NCBI GenBank assembly: GCA_029846755.1
Contig: JARWBI010000001.1
Coordinates: 558,001-622,000 of the forward strand
Direction of reading: 5' to 3'
DNA from: Falsirhodobacter flavus
GTDB lineage: Bacteria > Pseudomonadota > Alphaproteobacteria > Rhodobacterales > Rhodobacteraceae
DNA: 64,000 nt
Positions 27,768 to 36,959 of the stretch are shown here, one piece after another. The notes under the pieces are model-generated. The model was not told the origin of the DNA. It ran no database searches and saw nothing but the letters and a program-made list of their open reading frames with translations. Positions within the stretch are counted from its first letter, which is position 1, and every line of letters begins with the position of its first letter. Position numbers and translations under genes: made by a program.

Positions 27768-27933
27768 CGCCCCCGTCAGGTTCGGGAGAAGCCGGTTCGA
27801 TCCGGTGCCGAAGGAGCAACCGCCCCGGTAAACTCTCAGGCAAAAGGACCGATCTGGCTACGGAACTCTGGAGAGAGGCGCAATGCGCCCGCCGACGGGA
27901 TAACGATCTCAGGCGCAAGGGACAGAGGGGGCG
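27768..27933 (+). promoter_or_regulatory. Tandem glycine riboswitch upstream of gcvTHP
   Basis: Two glycine aptamers are recognisable. Aptamer 1 has GGGAGA, GCCGAAGGAGCAA and CTCAGGCAAAAGGAC (about 27784-27849). Aptamer 2 has CTCTGGAGAG, GCCGACGGGATAA and CTCAGGCGCAAGGGACAGAG (about 27866-27926). The outer arms CGCCCCC (27768-27774) and GGGGGCG (27927-27933) can close the whole element. Glycine binding normally switches on the glycine cleavage genes, which start 34 bases downstream. Confidence 0.93.
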
Positions 27934-27966
27934 TTTCGAACGGCGATCGACGCCCAAGGAGTGCCC

Positions 27967-29052
27967 ATGACCGACCTGCGCCGCCTTCCGCTGCATGACC
28001 TTCACGTAGAACTGGGTGCCCGGATGGTGCCCTTCGCCGGGTGGGAGATGCCCGTGCAATATGCGGGTGTGATGCCGGAACATCTGGCGGTGCGGTCGGG
28101 CGCGGGCCTGTTCGACGTCAGCCATATGGGGCAGGTGATCCTGCACCCCCGGCGCGACATGGCCCAGCTTGCCGCCGATCTGGCCGCGCTGATGCCGGTC
28201 GAGGTGGCCGCATTGCCCGAGGGACGCCAGCGTTACGGGCTGCTGACGAATGTGGATGGCGGGATCATCGACGATCTGATGTTCGCCAACCGCGGCGATC
28301 ATTTCCTGCTGGTGGTCAATGCTGCGCGGGCGGATGTGGATATTGCCCACCTGCGCGAGCATCTGGGCGATCAGGTTCAGCCGGTGAGCCGCGCATTGCT
28401 GGCTCTGCAAGGCCCGATGGCTGAGGATGCGTTGGCCCCTTTGGTCCCGGCAGTGCGCGGGATGCGGTTCATGGACGTCATGACCGCCGATACGCTGTTC
28501 GGGCCGCTGTGGATCTCGCGCTCGGGCTATACCGGCGAGGATGGATTCGAGATTTCCGTGCCCGCGCCGGGGGCCGAAGGGTTGGCACGGGCGCTGTTGC
28601 GGAACGCGCAGCCCATCGGCCTTGGCGCGCGCGACAGCCTGCGGCTGGAGGCGGGGCTGTGTCTTTACGGCCATGACATCGACGAGACGACGTCGCCCGT
28701 CGAGGCGGGCCTGACATGGGCGATCCAGAAATCGCGCCGGACGGGCGGCTTTCCCGGCGAGGAGCGCATTCTTGCGGAACTGTCAGAGGGGGCGGGCCGC
28801 CGCCGCGTTGGCCTGCGCCCCGAGGGCCGCGCCCCGATGCGCGAGGGCACGAAGCTGTTCGCCGGGGATCGGCAGGTCGGCATCGTCACATCGGGCGGTT
28901 TCGGCCCTTCGGTCGGCGCACCCATCGCGATGGGCTATGTCGAAGCGGACGCAGCCGCCATCGACACACAACTTTCGGGCGAAGTCCGCGGCAAGCTCTT
29001 GCCCGTCACCGTTTCCGCCCTTCCTTTTCACCAGACCACCTATAAACGCTGA
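27967..29052 (+). CDS. gcvT: Glycine cleavage system T protein (aminomethyltransferase)
   Basis: 361 residues. Typical GcvT features are [32 protein letters not shown] and [16 protein letters not shown]. It moves the methylene group from lipoyl-GcvH to tetrahydrofolate and releases ammonia. The ATG at 27967 follows AAGGAG by 5 bases; the GTG at 27961 lies in that site and is not the start. First gene of gcvT-gcvH-gcvP under the glycine riboswitch. Confidence 0.97.
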   Translation: MTDLRRLPLHDLHVELGARMVPFAGWEMPVQYAGVMPEHLAVRSGAGLFDVSHMGQVILHPRRDMAQLAADLAALMPVEVAALPEGRQRYGLLTNVDGGIIDDLMFANRGDHFLLVVNAARADVDIAHLREHLGDQVQPVSRALLALQGPMAEDALAPLVPAVRGMRFMDVMTADTLFGPLWISRSGYTGEDGFEISVPAPGAEGLARALLRNAQPIGLGARDSLRLEAGLCLYGHDIDETTSPVEAGLTWAIQKSRRTGGFPGEERILAELSEGAGRRRVGLRPEGRAPMREGTKLFAGDRQVGIVTSGGFGPSVGAPIAMGYVEADAAAIDTQLSGEVRGKLLPVTVSALPFHQTTYKR

Positions 29053-29060
29053 GGAGCGTC

Positions 29061-29420
29061 ATGAAATATACCGAAGATCACGAATGGCTGCGCATCGAGG
29101 GTGATCTGGTCGTCGTCGGCATCACCGAACATGCCGCGACCCAGCTTGGCGACGTGGTGTTCGTCGAACTGCCCGAGGTCGAAACGATGGTCGCAACCGG
29201 GGACGAGGTCGTGGTGATCGAAAGCGTCAAGGCCGCGTCCGACATCCTTGCCCCCATCGACGGCGAGATCGTGGCCGTGAATACCAAGCTGGTCGACAAT
29301 CCGGGGCTGGTGAACGAAGACCCGCTGGGCCGCGCCTGGTTCTTCAAGCTGAAGGTCGACGATCTTTCGGTGCTGGACGAATTCATGGACGAAGACGAAT
29401 ACGCCGATCTGATCGGCTGA
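29061..29420 (+). CDS. gcvH: Glycine cleavage system H protein
   Basis: 119 residues. Lys57 in [10 protein letters not shown] is the lipoylation site. The opening [15 protein letters not shown] and the acidic C-terminus are typical. It carries the aminomethyl group between GcvP, GcvT and the lipoamide dehydrogenase. Eight bases after gcvT. Confidence 0.97.
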   Translation: MKYTEDHEWLRIEGDLVVVGITEHAATQLGDVVFVELPEVETMVATGDEVVVIESVKAASDILAPIDGEIVAVNTKLVDNPGLVNEDPLGRAWFFKLKVDDLSVLDEFMDEDEYADLIG

Positions 29421-29490
29421 TCCGTCCCACCCGCGCGACACCTGCGCCGGGGCCGTGGCTCCGGCCGATCCCTTGCATCCCGGAGCCACG

Positions 29491-32310
29491 ATGTTCACGC
29501 CCACCGCATACGATCCCTACGACTTCGCCAACCGTCGCCATATCGGCCCTTCGCCCGCAGAGATGGCCGAGATGCTGGCCGCCTGCGGTGTGGAAACGCT
29601 GGACCAGTTGATCGACGAAACGATCCCGGATTCCATCCGGCAGGTTGATCCGCTGGATTGGGCGCCGCTGGCGGAACACGAGCTTCTGGCGAAAATGCGG
29701 AAGGTGGGCGAACGGAACCGCGTGATGACGAGCCTCATCGGCCAAGGTTATCACGGCACTGTAACTCCGCCTGCCATCCAGCGGAATATCTTGGAAAATC
29801 CGGCCTGGTATACGGCCTATACCCCCTATCAGCCCGAGATCGCGCAGGGGCGGCTCGAGGCGCTCTTGAACTATCAGACGATGGTTGCCGATCTGACCGG
29901 CCTCCCGGTGGCCAACGCCTCCTTGCTGGACGAGGCGACGGCGGCGGCAGAGGCGATGGCGATGGCCGAGCGGGCGTCGAAATCGAAAAGCCGTGTCTTC
30001 TTCGTGGATCGCGGCTGCCATCCGCAGACCATTGCGGTGATCGAAACCCGCGCCCGTCCGTTGGGAATCGAGGTCGTCGTGGGCGATCCGGCCGAGATGA
30101 GTTTCGACGTCTTCGGCGCGATCTTCCAGTATCCCGGCACCTATGGCCATGTGGCGGACTTCACGGATATCATCGCGCGTCTGCACGAGGCGAAGGCGCT
30201 TGCCGTGGTCGCGACGGACCTGCTGGCGCTTTGCCTGTTGAAATCGCCGGGGGCGATGGGGGCGGATATCGCGGTCGGCTCCAGCCAGCGCTTCGGTGTG
30301 CCGATGGGCTTTGGCGGCCCGCACGCGGCCTTCATGTCGTGCCGGGACGAGTTGAAGCGCACCATGCCGGGCCGGATCGTCGGCGTTTCGGTCGATGCGC
30401 GGGGCAACAAGGCTTACCGGCTGGCGCTGCAGACGCGCGAGCAGCATATCCGGCGCGAGAAGGCGACCTCGAACGTCTGCACGGCGCAGGCGCTTCTGGC
30501 GGTGATGGCGGGCTTCTATGCCGTGTTCCACGGGCCGAAAGGGCTGCGGGCGATCGCGGAACGGGTTCACTTCCACACCGTCCGTCTGGCCGATGCCCTG
30601 CGCGCCGCAGGGGCCGAGGTCGCGCCCGAAGCGTTCTTCGACACCATCACCGTGCGGGTGGGGGTCGGACAGGCGGGCATTCTGGCGGCGGCGCGTCACC
30701 GGGGGATCAACCTGCGGAAAGTGGGGCGTGACCGGGTCGGCATTTCGCTGGACGAGACGACGAATGACGATGTGATCGTGCGGGTGCTGGATGCGTTCGG
30801 CATCCACGATGCGTCCTCGCATGCCGAGGCGCTGGGCTTCCCGGATGCGATGCTGCGGGGCGACGATTACCTGACCCATCCGATCTTCCAGATGAACCGG
30901 GCCGAGTCGGAAATGATGCGCTATATGCGCCGTCTGGCCGACCGCGATCTGGCGCTGGATCGGGCGATGATCCCGCTGGGATCCTGCACGATGAAGCTGA
31001 ACGCGGCGGCCGAGATGATGCCGATCACATGGCCGGAATTCGGAACGCTGCATCCTTTCGCGCCTGCCGATCAAGCGGCAGGCTATCACGAGGCGATTGC
31101 CGACCTGTCGGAGAAGCTGTGCACCATCACCGGCTATGACGCGTTTTCGATGCAGCCGAACTCGGGCGCGCAGGGGGAATATGCGGGGCTGCTGACCATT
31201 CAGGCCTATCACCGCTCGCGCGGTGAGGATCGGGACATCTGCCTGATCCCGATGTCGGCGCATGGGACGAACCCGGCATCCGCGCAGATGGTCGGGATGA
31301 AGGTCGTGGCGGTGAAGACCGCGCCGAACGGCGATGTGGATATCGAGGATTTCCGCGCGCGGGCCGAGGCTGCGGGGACGCGGCTTGCGGCGGTGATGAT
31401 TACCTATCCCTCCACCCATGGGGTGTTCGAGGAGACGGTCCGCGAAGTCTGCGAGATCGCGCACTCGCATGGCGGGCAGGTCTATATCGACGGGGCCAAC
31501 ATGAACGCGATGGTGGGGCTGGTGCAGCCCGGGGCCATCGGCGGGGATGTGAGCCATTTGAACCTGCACAAGACCTTCGCCATTCCGCATGGCGGCGGCG
31601 GTCCGGGGATGGGGCCGATCGGCGTGAAGGCGCATCTGGCACCGTTCCTGCCGGGCCACCCCGAGACGGGGGGCGAGGAAGGTCCGGTTTCGGCGGCGCC
31701 TTATGGGTCGGCGTCGATCCTGCTGATCTCCTGGGCGTATTGTCTGATGATGGGCGGGGCGGGGCTGACGCAGGCGACGCGGGTGGCGATCCTGAACGCC
31801 AACTACATCGCGGCGCGGCTGCGGGGCAGCTACCCGGTGCTGTTCATGGGGAATCGGGGGCGGGTGGCGCATGAGTGCATCTTGGACACGCGGCCCTTTG
31901 CGGCGGTGGGCGTCACGGTGGACGATATCGCCAAACGGCTGATCGACAACGGCTTCCACCCGCCGACCATGAGCTTCCCCGTGCCCGGCACGCTGATGGT
32001 GGAGCCGACCGAGTCGGAGACGAAGGCCGAGATCGACCGTTTCGTCGCCGCGCTGCTGGCCATCCGGCAGGAGATCGCGGCGGTCGAGGCCGGGGAGATT
32101 GCTGCGGAAGCCTCGCCCCTGCGCCATGCGCCGCATACGGTCGAGGACCTGGTGGCGGAATGGGACCGCGCCTATCCGCGCGAGCAGGGGTGCTTCCCGC
32201 CGGGATCGTTCCGGGTGGACAAGTATTGGCCGCCAGTCGGGCGTGTCGACAACGCTTATGGTGACCGCAATCTAGTCTGCACCTGCCCGCCGATGGACAG
32301 CTATGCCTGA
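29491..32310 (+). CDS. gcvP: Glycine dehydrogenase (decarboxylating), P protein
   Basis: 939 residues, the fused single-chain P protein. The N-terminal half starts with [18 protein letters not shown]. The PLP lysine is about Lys694 in [16 protein letters not shown], and the glycine-rich segment follows it. It decarboxylates glycine and loads the aminomethyl group onto GcvH. The ATG at 29491 is preceded by GGAG; an in-frame start at 29455 lacks a comparable site. Gene order T-H-P is complete, while lipoamide dehydrogenase is elsewhere. Confidence 0.97.
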   Translation: MFTPTAYDPYDFANRRHIGPSPAEMAEMLAACGVETLDQLIDETIPDSIRQVDPLDWAPLAEHELLAKMRKVGERNRVMTSLIGQGYHGTVTPPAIQRNILENPAWYTAYTPYQPEIAQGRLEALLNYQTMVADLTGLPVANASLLDEATAAAEAMAMAERASKSKSRVFFVDRGCHPQTIAVIETRARPLGIEVVVGDPAEMSFDVFGAIFQYPGTYGHVADFTDIIARLHEAKALAVVATDLLALCLLKSPGAMGADIAVGSSQRFGVPMGFGGPHAAFMSCRDELKRTMPGRIVGVSVDARGNKAYRLALQTREQHIRREKATSNVCTAQALLAVMAGFYAVFHGPKGLRAIAERVHFHTVRLADALRAAGAEVAPEAFFDTITVRVGVGQAGILAAARHRGINLRKVGRDRVGISLDETTNDDVIVRVLDAFGIHDASSHAEALGFPDAMLRGDDYLTHPIFQMNRAESEMMRYMRRLADRDLALDRAMIPLGSCTMKLNAAAEMMPITWPEFGTLHPFAPADQAAGYHEAIADLSEKLCTITGYDAFSMQPNSGAQGEYAGLLTIQAYHRSRGEDRDICLIPMSAHGTNPASAQMVGMKVVAVKTAPNGDVDIEDFRARAEAAGTRLAAVMITYPSTHGVFEETVREVCEIAHSHGGQVYIDGANMNAMVGLVQPGAIGGDVSHLNLHKTFAIPHGGGGPGMGPIGVKAHLAPFLPGHPETGGEEGPVSAAPYGSASILLISWAYCLMMGGAGLTQATRVAILNANYIAARLRGSYPVLFMGNRGRVAHECILDTRPFAAVGVTVDDIAKRLIDNGFHPPTMSFPVPGTLMVEPTESETKAEIDRFVAALLAIRQEIAAVEAGEIAAEASPLRHAPHTVEDLVAEWDRAYPREQGCFPPGSFRVDKYWPPVGRVDNAYGDRNLVCTCPPMDSYA

Positions 32311-32319
32311 AGGGGCGTC

Positions 32320-32373
32320 GGGGGCGGCTGCCCCCCGATCCCCCCGCCCGGAGGACCCGGCGGGGCCCTCCGG
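32320..32373 (+). terminator. GC-rich hairpins after gcvP
   Basis: GGGGGC-GGCT-GCCCCC (32320-32335) and CCGGAGG...CCTCCGG (32348-32373) follow the gcvP stop and precede the tRNA promoter. Neither has a T run, so intrinsic termination is uncertain. Confidence 0.45.
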
Positions 32374-32383
32374 ACCGCCCCGC

Positions 32384-32412
32384 TTGACAGGGGATGCACC
32401 GTTTGCCAGAAA
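32384..32412 (+). promoter_or_regulatory. Likely promoter of tRNA-Ala
   Basis: A perfect -35 TTGACA at 32384-32389 is followed after 17 bases by a weak -10 (CAGAAA, 32407-32412), 10 bases before the tRNA. Confidence 0.55.
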
Positions 32413-32422
32413 TTTCCGAAGT

Positions 32423-32498
<76 letters not shown>

Positions 32499-32536
32499 GC
32501 ATCAGCGCGGGACTGATCGGCCCCGAGGGGGCAGAC

Positions 32537-33265
32537 GTGACGGAAATTCTTTTGCTGGTTGCCGGGATGCTGGCCGGGGCGGTGAACTCGCTGGCCGGGG
32601 GTGGGTCGTTCATCATGATGCCGGCGCTGATCTTTGCCGGGGTGCCGCCGGTGCTGGCGAATGCGTCGAACACCTATGCCGCGCTGCCGGGATATGTCAG
32701 CGGGGCCTGGGGGTTCTGGCCTGCGATCCGGGCGCATCGGAGAGTGTTGCTGCCCTATTCGGTGGCGGCGGTGGTGTTCGGATGGCTGGGGGCGGAACTG
32801 CTGCTGGTCGTGACGGAGGAGCAGTTTGCGGTGGTCGTGCCGTGGCTGATGCTTCTGGCGGTGGGGCTGTTTGCGTTCGGCGGCAAGGTGAGCAGCCTGC
32901 TGCAAGGGCGGGGCGCTTTGGTGCTGTGGGTGTTTCTGGCCGCCGTCTGCACCTATGGCGGGTTCTTCAACGCAGGGCTGGGGATATTGCTTCTGGCATT
33001 TCTTGCCACGGCGGGGATGACGGACATCCACGCGATGAACGGGCTGAAGCTGTGGATTTCTGCGCTGGTGGCGGCGGTGGCGGTGGTGCGGTTCGCGCTG
33101 GCTGGGTCCATCGTGTGGTATCACGGGACGATCGGGCTGATCGGGGTAACCATTGGCGGCTATGCCGCAGCGCGGCTGGCGCATCTGGTGCCGGTGCGCG
33201 CGCTGCGATGGGCGATCATCGCCTATGGGCTGGCGATGACCGCCTGGTTCTTCAGTCGGCTCTAA
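32537..33265 (+). CDS. TSUP family membrane transporter (TauE/SafE)
   Basis: 242 residues with about seven or eight membrane segments. The internal repeat starts ([43 protein letters not shown]) mark the TauE/SafE sulfite-exporter family. The substrate is not determined: sulfite, sulfoacetate or other organic anions. The start is GTG at 32537, preceded by GAGGGGG; a frame reading through the tRNA is not the start. Alone on this strand. Confidence 0.9.
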   Translation: MTEILLLVAGMLAGAVNSLAGGGSFIMMPALIFAGVPPVLANASNTYAALPGYVSGAWGFWPAIRAHRRVLLPYSVAAVVFGWLGAELLLVVTEEQFAVVVPWLMLLAVGLFAFGGKVSSLLQGRGALVLWVFLAAVCTYGGFFNAGLGILLLAFLATAGMTDIHAMNGLKLWISALVAAVAVVRFALAGSIVWYHGTIGLIGVTIGGYAAARLAHLVPVRALRWAIIAYGLAMTAWFFSRL

Positions 33266-33841
33266 TCACTCGGCCTTCTGCGCTTCGATCGAGATGCGGA
33301 TTTCGACCTCGTCGCTGACGGCGGGGGCGAACATGCCGACGTTGTAGTCCGAGCGCAGCAGCGTCGTCGTGGCGTCGAAGCCCAGCCATGCCTTGTTTGC
33401 CATCGGGTGGGTGCCCTGCTGGTTCAGCACGGTGTCCAGCACGACTTCCTTGGTGACGCCGTTCAGGGTCAGATCGCCGGTGATGAGGGCGGTCTCGTCG
33501 CCCGTGACTTCGATGGATTTCGACACGAAGGTGACGGTTTCGTCCTTGCCTTCGCCGCCGAAGAAATCGGCCGACAGGAAATGCTGGTCGCGTTCGGCGA
33601 CGCCGGTCAGCATGGCGGTGATCGGGAAGGTCGCCGTCACGGTCGAGGCTGCGGGATCTTCGGCGTCGAAGCTGATCTCGCCCTCGATGCCGCCGAACAT
33701 GCCGGTGGTGGTCGAGAAGCCGAGGTGGTTGTAGTCGAATACGATCTGGCTGTGGGTCGGATCAAAGGTATAAGCCTCGGGGGCGGCAAAGGCAGTGCCG
33801 GCGGACAGAAGCACGGCAGCGACGGTGGCGGATTTCAGCAT
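33266..33841 (-). CDS. YceI family periplasmic protein
   Basis: 191 residues. A signal peptide (MLKSATVAAVLLSAGTAFA) is followed by the YceI lipocalin-like domain (YTFDPTHSQIVFDYNHLGFST, then GEISFDAEDPAASTVTATF). Members bind long isoprenoid chains such as polyprenols in the periplasm. GGAG lies 6 bases before the ATG at 33841. Divergent from rpsF, convergent with the TSUP gene with no gap. Confidence 0.93.
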   Translation of the reverse strand: MLKSATVAAVLLSAGTAFAAPEAYTFDPTHSQIVFDYNHLGFSTTTGMFGGIEGEISFDAEDPAASTVTATFPITAMLTGVAERDQHFLSADFFGGEGKDETVTFVSKSIEVTGDETALITGDLTLNGVTKEVVLDTVLNQQGTHPMANKAWLGFDATTTLLRSDYNVGMFAPAVSDEVEIRISIEAQKAE

Positions 33842-33958
33842 CGGGGTCTCCGTTTCGAATTGATGGCCGGAGGGTGCCCGGTTTTGCGGTCCTGCGGCAA
33901 TTGTCCATGTGCGAACAACGGTTTCGCGATCAGCGCACAACACGTTTCCGCAGGGCCC

Positions 33959-33986
33959 TTGCGAGGAGCGCGCGGATGTGTATAAA
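33959..33986 (+). promoter_or_regulatory. Likely sigma-70 promoter of rpsF operon
   Basis: TTGCGA (33959-33964), a 16-base spacer and TATAAA (33981-33986) give a good housekeeping promoter about 100 bases before rpsF. The leader is long enough for S6:S18 autoregulation, but I could not fold a known motif. Confidence 0.6.
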
Positions 33987-34088
33987 GCCGCATCCTTTCC
34001 GCATCACCGGAACCGGCGCAGGCTCTCGTGGATGGGCGGCGGGAAGGGATACGCCCGTCCTATGAAATGCGCCCGAACAGGAGTGCAC

Positions 34089-34493
34089 ATGCCGCTTTAC
34101 GAGCATGTTTTCATCTCGCGTCAGGACTTGTCCAACGCACAGGCCGAAGGCCTCATCGAACATTTCTCCACCGTCCTCGCGGATAACGGCGGCAAGGTCG
34201 TCGAACACGAGTACTGGGGCGTCAAGACGATGGCCTACAAGATCAACAAGAACCGCAAGGGCCACTATGCCTTTCTGAAATCGGACGCCCCGTCGGCTGC
34301 CGTTCAGGAAATGGAACGCCTGATGCGCCTGCATGACGACGTGATGCGCGTTCTGACCATCAAGGTCGACGAGCATGCCGAAGGGCCGTCGGTCCAGATG
34401 CAGAAGCGCGACGAGCGTGAAGGCCGTGAGGGCCGTGGTGACCGTCCCGACCGGGGCGACCGCGGTGACCGTGGCGGCTTCGGCCGTCGTTGA
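34089..34493 (+). CDS. rpsF: 30S ribosomal protein S6
   Basis: 134 residues. S6 core LYEHVFISRQDLSNAQAEGL, WGVKTMAYKINKNRKGHY, with a long charged RGDRPDRGDRGDRGG tail typical of alphaproteobacteria. Binds S18 and 16S rRNA in the platform. The start follows GGAG at about 34080. First gene of rpsF-rpsR-rplI. Confidence 0.97.
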   Translation: MPLYEHVFISRQDLSNAQAEGLIEHFSTVLADNGGKVVEHEYWGVKTMAYKINKNRKGHYAFLKSDAPSAAVQEMERLMRLHDDVMRVLTIKVDEHAEGPSVQMQKRDEREGREGRGDRPDRGDRGDRGGFGRR

Positions 34494-34512
34494 TCTGAAG
34501 GAGATCTGAATT

Positions 34513-34740
34513 ATGGCGAACAAACCGTTCTTCCGCCGTCGCAAGGTCGATCCGTTCGGGGGCGAAAACGCTCCGGCGATCGACTATAAAGACACCCGGA
34601 CCCTTCAGCGCTACATCTCGGAGCGTGGCAAGATCGTCCCGTCGCGGATCACCGCCGTTTCGGCGAAAAACCAGCGCAAGCTGGCAGCTGCGATCAAGCG
34701 CGCGCGCTTCCTCGCCCTGCTGCCCTACGCTGTGAAGTGA
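34513..34740 (+). CDS. rpsR: 30S ribosomal protein S18
   Basis: 75 residues, with [37 protein letters not shown] and the basic [18 protein letters not shown]. Pairs with S6 in the small subunit. GAAGGAG lies before the ATG, 19 bases after rpsF. Confidence 0.98.
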   Translation: MANKPFFRRRKVDPFGGENAPAIDYKDTRTLQRYISERGKIVPSRITAVSAKNQRKLAAAIKRARFLALLPYAVK

Positions 34741-34750
34741 GGATAGGCTG

Positions 34751-35332
34751 ATGCAAGTTATCCTTCTGCAACGCGTGGCCAAGCTTGGCCAGATGGGCGA
34801 AGTCGTCAACGTCAAGGACGGCTACGCACGCAACTTCCTGCTGCCGCAGGGCAAGGCGCTGCGCGCCAACGAATCGAACATCAAATCGTTCGAAGCGAAG
34901 AAAGCCCAGCTGGAAGCCGACAACCTGGAAACCCGCAAAGAGGCGGAAGCCTTCGCCGGGAAACTGGACGGCCAGCAGTTCATCGTGATCCGTTCGGCAT
35001 CCGACGCCGGCGCGCTTTACGGTTCGGTGACGACCCGTGACGTGGCCGACGCTGCGACCGACGGCGGTTTCACCGTCAACCGCGCGCAAGTGGTTCTGGA
35101 CCGTCCGATCAAGGATCTGGGCCTGCACCCGGTGACCGTTGTCCTGCACCCGGAAGTTTCGGTGAAGGTGTCGATCAACGTCGCGCGTTCGGTCGAAGAA
35201 GCCGAACTGCAAGCCTCGGGCAAGTCGATCCAGGAACTGGCTGCCGAAGCCGAAGCCGCTGCCGAGTTCGAGATTGCCGAGCTGTTCGACGAAATCGGTG
35301 CCGCACAGGGCGACGAAGAAGACGATCGCTGA
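34751..35332 (+). CDS. rplI: 50S ribosomal protein L9
   Basis: 193 residues. The N-terminal domain [21 protein letters not shown] is followed by a long helix and the C-terminal RNA-binding domain. It carries an acidic C-terminal extension (about 150-193, Glu/Ala/Asp rich), longer than the roughly 150-residue E. coli protein but common in this group. Ten bases after rpsR and followed by a strong terminator. Confidence 0.97.
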   Translation: MQVILLQRVAKLGQMGEVVNVKDGYARNFLLPQGKALRANESNIKSFEAKKAQLEADNLETRKEAEAFAGKLDGQQFIVIRSASDAGALYGSVTTRDVADAATDGGFTVNRAQVVLDRPIKDLGLHPVTVVLHPEVSVKVSINVARSVEEAELQASGKSIQELAAEAEAAAEFEIAELFDEIGAAQGDEEDDR

Positions 35333-35355
35333 TCCCGGACGGGATCGCGGGCAGG

Positions 35356-35390
35356 GGCCGCCTCGGGAAACCGGGGCGGCCTTTTGCTTT
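35356..35390 (+). terminator. Rho-independent terminator of rpsF-rpsR-rplI
   Basis: GGCCGCCTCGG (35356-35366) pairs with CCGGGGCGGCC (35371-35381) around a GAAA loop, with one mismatch, followed by TTTTGCTTT. Confidence 0.9.
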
Positions 35391-35444
35391 GGAACGCGTG
35401 CCTTCGCTCGGGCGTTCAACCCGAAACGGAAGGAGAGGGACGCG

Positions 35445-36512
35445 ATGACCGGCAGACCCATGAAGATCGCAGCCGTCCTTGCGCTGGGCCTTGTCGCGCT
35501 GTCCCGGCGCGATGCTGCCGCACCGGCCTTGCCGGAAACCGCGACCGGGCCGGTCGCGGACCACCCGCTGCCCGAAACCGATCCGCCGCAGGGGCGCGAC
35601 GCTGCCCGCCCGACGCAGATCCCGATCCGGGGCTGGCGCCAGATCGTCATGCGCACTGCCGCCGCCGTGATGGAGCATCGGGTGCTGGCCGTGGCGGCGG
35701 GCGTGACCTTCTTCATCCTGCTGGCCTTCGTGCCCGCGCTCAGCGCTTTCGTGTCCATCTATGGCCTGTTCGCCGACCGTGCGACGATCGCCGAGCATAT
35801 GGGATTGCTGGAACAGGTGCTGCCCGTCGGTTCGATGGCGGTCGTGCAGGATCAGGTGACGCGCCTTGCGACCGCGGGAACGACCGCGATGACCTTCGCA
35901 TCCGTCCTGTCGCTTCTGATCGCGCTGTGGAGTGCGAATGGGGCAACCAAGGCGATGATCGAGGCGCTGAACGTCGCCTATGACGAACGCGAGAAGCGCA
36001 GCTTCGTGAAGGTGACCCTGATTTCCTTTGCAATGACGCTCGGGATGGTCGGTCTGGGCCTTGCGATGATCGTGGTGGTCGCGGTGCTTCCGGCGGTGAT
36101 CTCGTTCCTGCATGTTCCGGGAGAATCGGCGGCGCTTCTGGCGCGATGGCCGGTCATCCTGCTGGTGATGCTGCTGGTGCTGGCCGGGCTTTACCGTTTC
36201 GGGCCGAGCCGGGATGCGGCGCGGTGGCGCTGGATCAGCCCCGGCGCGCTGGTCGCGGCGGTGGGGCTGGTCGTCTTTTCGATGGCGTTCTCGATCTATG
36301 CCAGCAATTTCGCCAATTTCAACGAAACCTACGGATCGCTTGGGGCGCTGATGGGTCTTCTGACATGGCTGTGGCTGGGATCGGTCATCGTGCTGGTCGG
36401 TGCCGAGTTGAACGCAGAGGCCGAGAAGCAGACGAACCGCGACACCACAACCGGCGCGCCGCGCCCCATGGGCAACCGGAACGCGCGGGCGGCGGATGTC
36501 GTGGCGCTTTAG
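35445..36512 (+). CDS. YihY/BrkB family membrane protein
   Basis: 355 residues from ATG at 35445 (GGAGAGG upstream). A non-conserved 60-residue N-terminus precedes six membrane segments with family signatures AAGVTFFILLAFVPALSAFVS, LWSANGATKAMIEALNVAYDE and FANFNETYGSLGALMGLLTWLW. Once called ribonuclease BN, now regarded as an inner-membrane protein of uncertain function. Stands alone, before the SMR gene. Confidence 0.9.
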   Translation: MTGRPMKIAAVLALGLVALSRRDAAAPALPETATGPVADHPLPETDPPQGRDAARPTQIPIRGWRQIVMRTAAAVMEHRVLAVAAGVTFFILLAFVPALSAFVSIYGLFADRATIAEHMGLLEQVLPVGSMAVVQDQVTRLATAGTTAMTFASVLSLLIALWSANGATKAMIEALNVAYDEREKRSFVKVTLISFAMTLGMVGLGLAMIVVVAVLPAVISFLHVPGESAALLARWPVILLVMLLVLAGLYRFGPSRDAARWRWISPGALVAAVGLVVFSMAFSIYASNFANFNETYGSLGALMGLLTWLWLGSVIVLVGAELNAEAEKQTNRDTTTGAPRPMGNRNARAADVVAL

Positions 36513-36555
36513 CCCGGGGATATGCTAGATCATCAGGCGAATAAGGAGTTCGCCG

Positions 36556-36891
36556 ATGTTCAGCACATATCTTGCCCTTGCCGCCGCCATCGCGCTGGAG
36601 GTTGTGGGAACGACCTTCCTTCAGAAGTCGGAACAGTTCACGAAGCTGGTGCCGACGCTGCTGATGGCGGTCTTCTATCTGGGCGCGTTCTGGCTGCTGT
36701 CCTTTGCCTTGCGCACCATGCCGGTGGGCGTCGCCTATGCGATCTGGAGCGGGATGGGCATCGTTCTCATTTCCCTGATCGGGGTCTTCGTGTTCGGGCA
36801 GCGGCTCGATGCCCCGGCCATCGTGGGGATGGGGCTGATCGTGCTGGGGGTTCTGATCGTGAACCTGTTCTCCAAGAGTGTCGGCCATTGA
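36556..36891 (+). CDS. SMR family multidrug efflux protein (EmrE-like)
   Basis: 111 residues, four membrane helices. The essential Glu15 (LEVVGTTFL) and AYAIWSGMGIVLISLIG closely match EmrE rather than the guanidinium exporter Gdx/SugE. Functions as a proton-coupled antiparallel dimer exporting cationic drugs. ATAAGGAG precedes the ATG. Confidence 0.95.
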   Translation: MFSTYLALAAAIALEVVGTTFLQKSEQFTKLVPTLLMAVFYLGAFWLLSFALRTMPVGVAYAIWSGMGIVLISLIGVFVFGQRLDAPAIVGMGLIVLGVLIVNLFSKSVGH

Positions 36892-36959
36892 GGCATCTGG
36901 ACGGCGCGTGTTTTCCTTGCTGTAAGCGGGTTTGATGACGATCTTGCAGGAGCGGGCGC

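Noticed and set aside
29383-32136. Open frame of about 917 codons on the minus strand opposite gcvP
   Set aside because: Arg/His/Pro-rich antisense translation without motifs, produced by high-GC codon use of gcvP, which is clearly the real gene.
35445-36512. Ribonuclease BN
   Set aside because: The old name came from a mis-assignment; YihY/BrkB proteins are membrane proteins without a nuclease motif.
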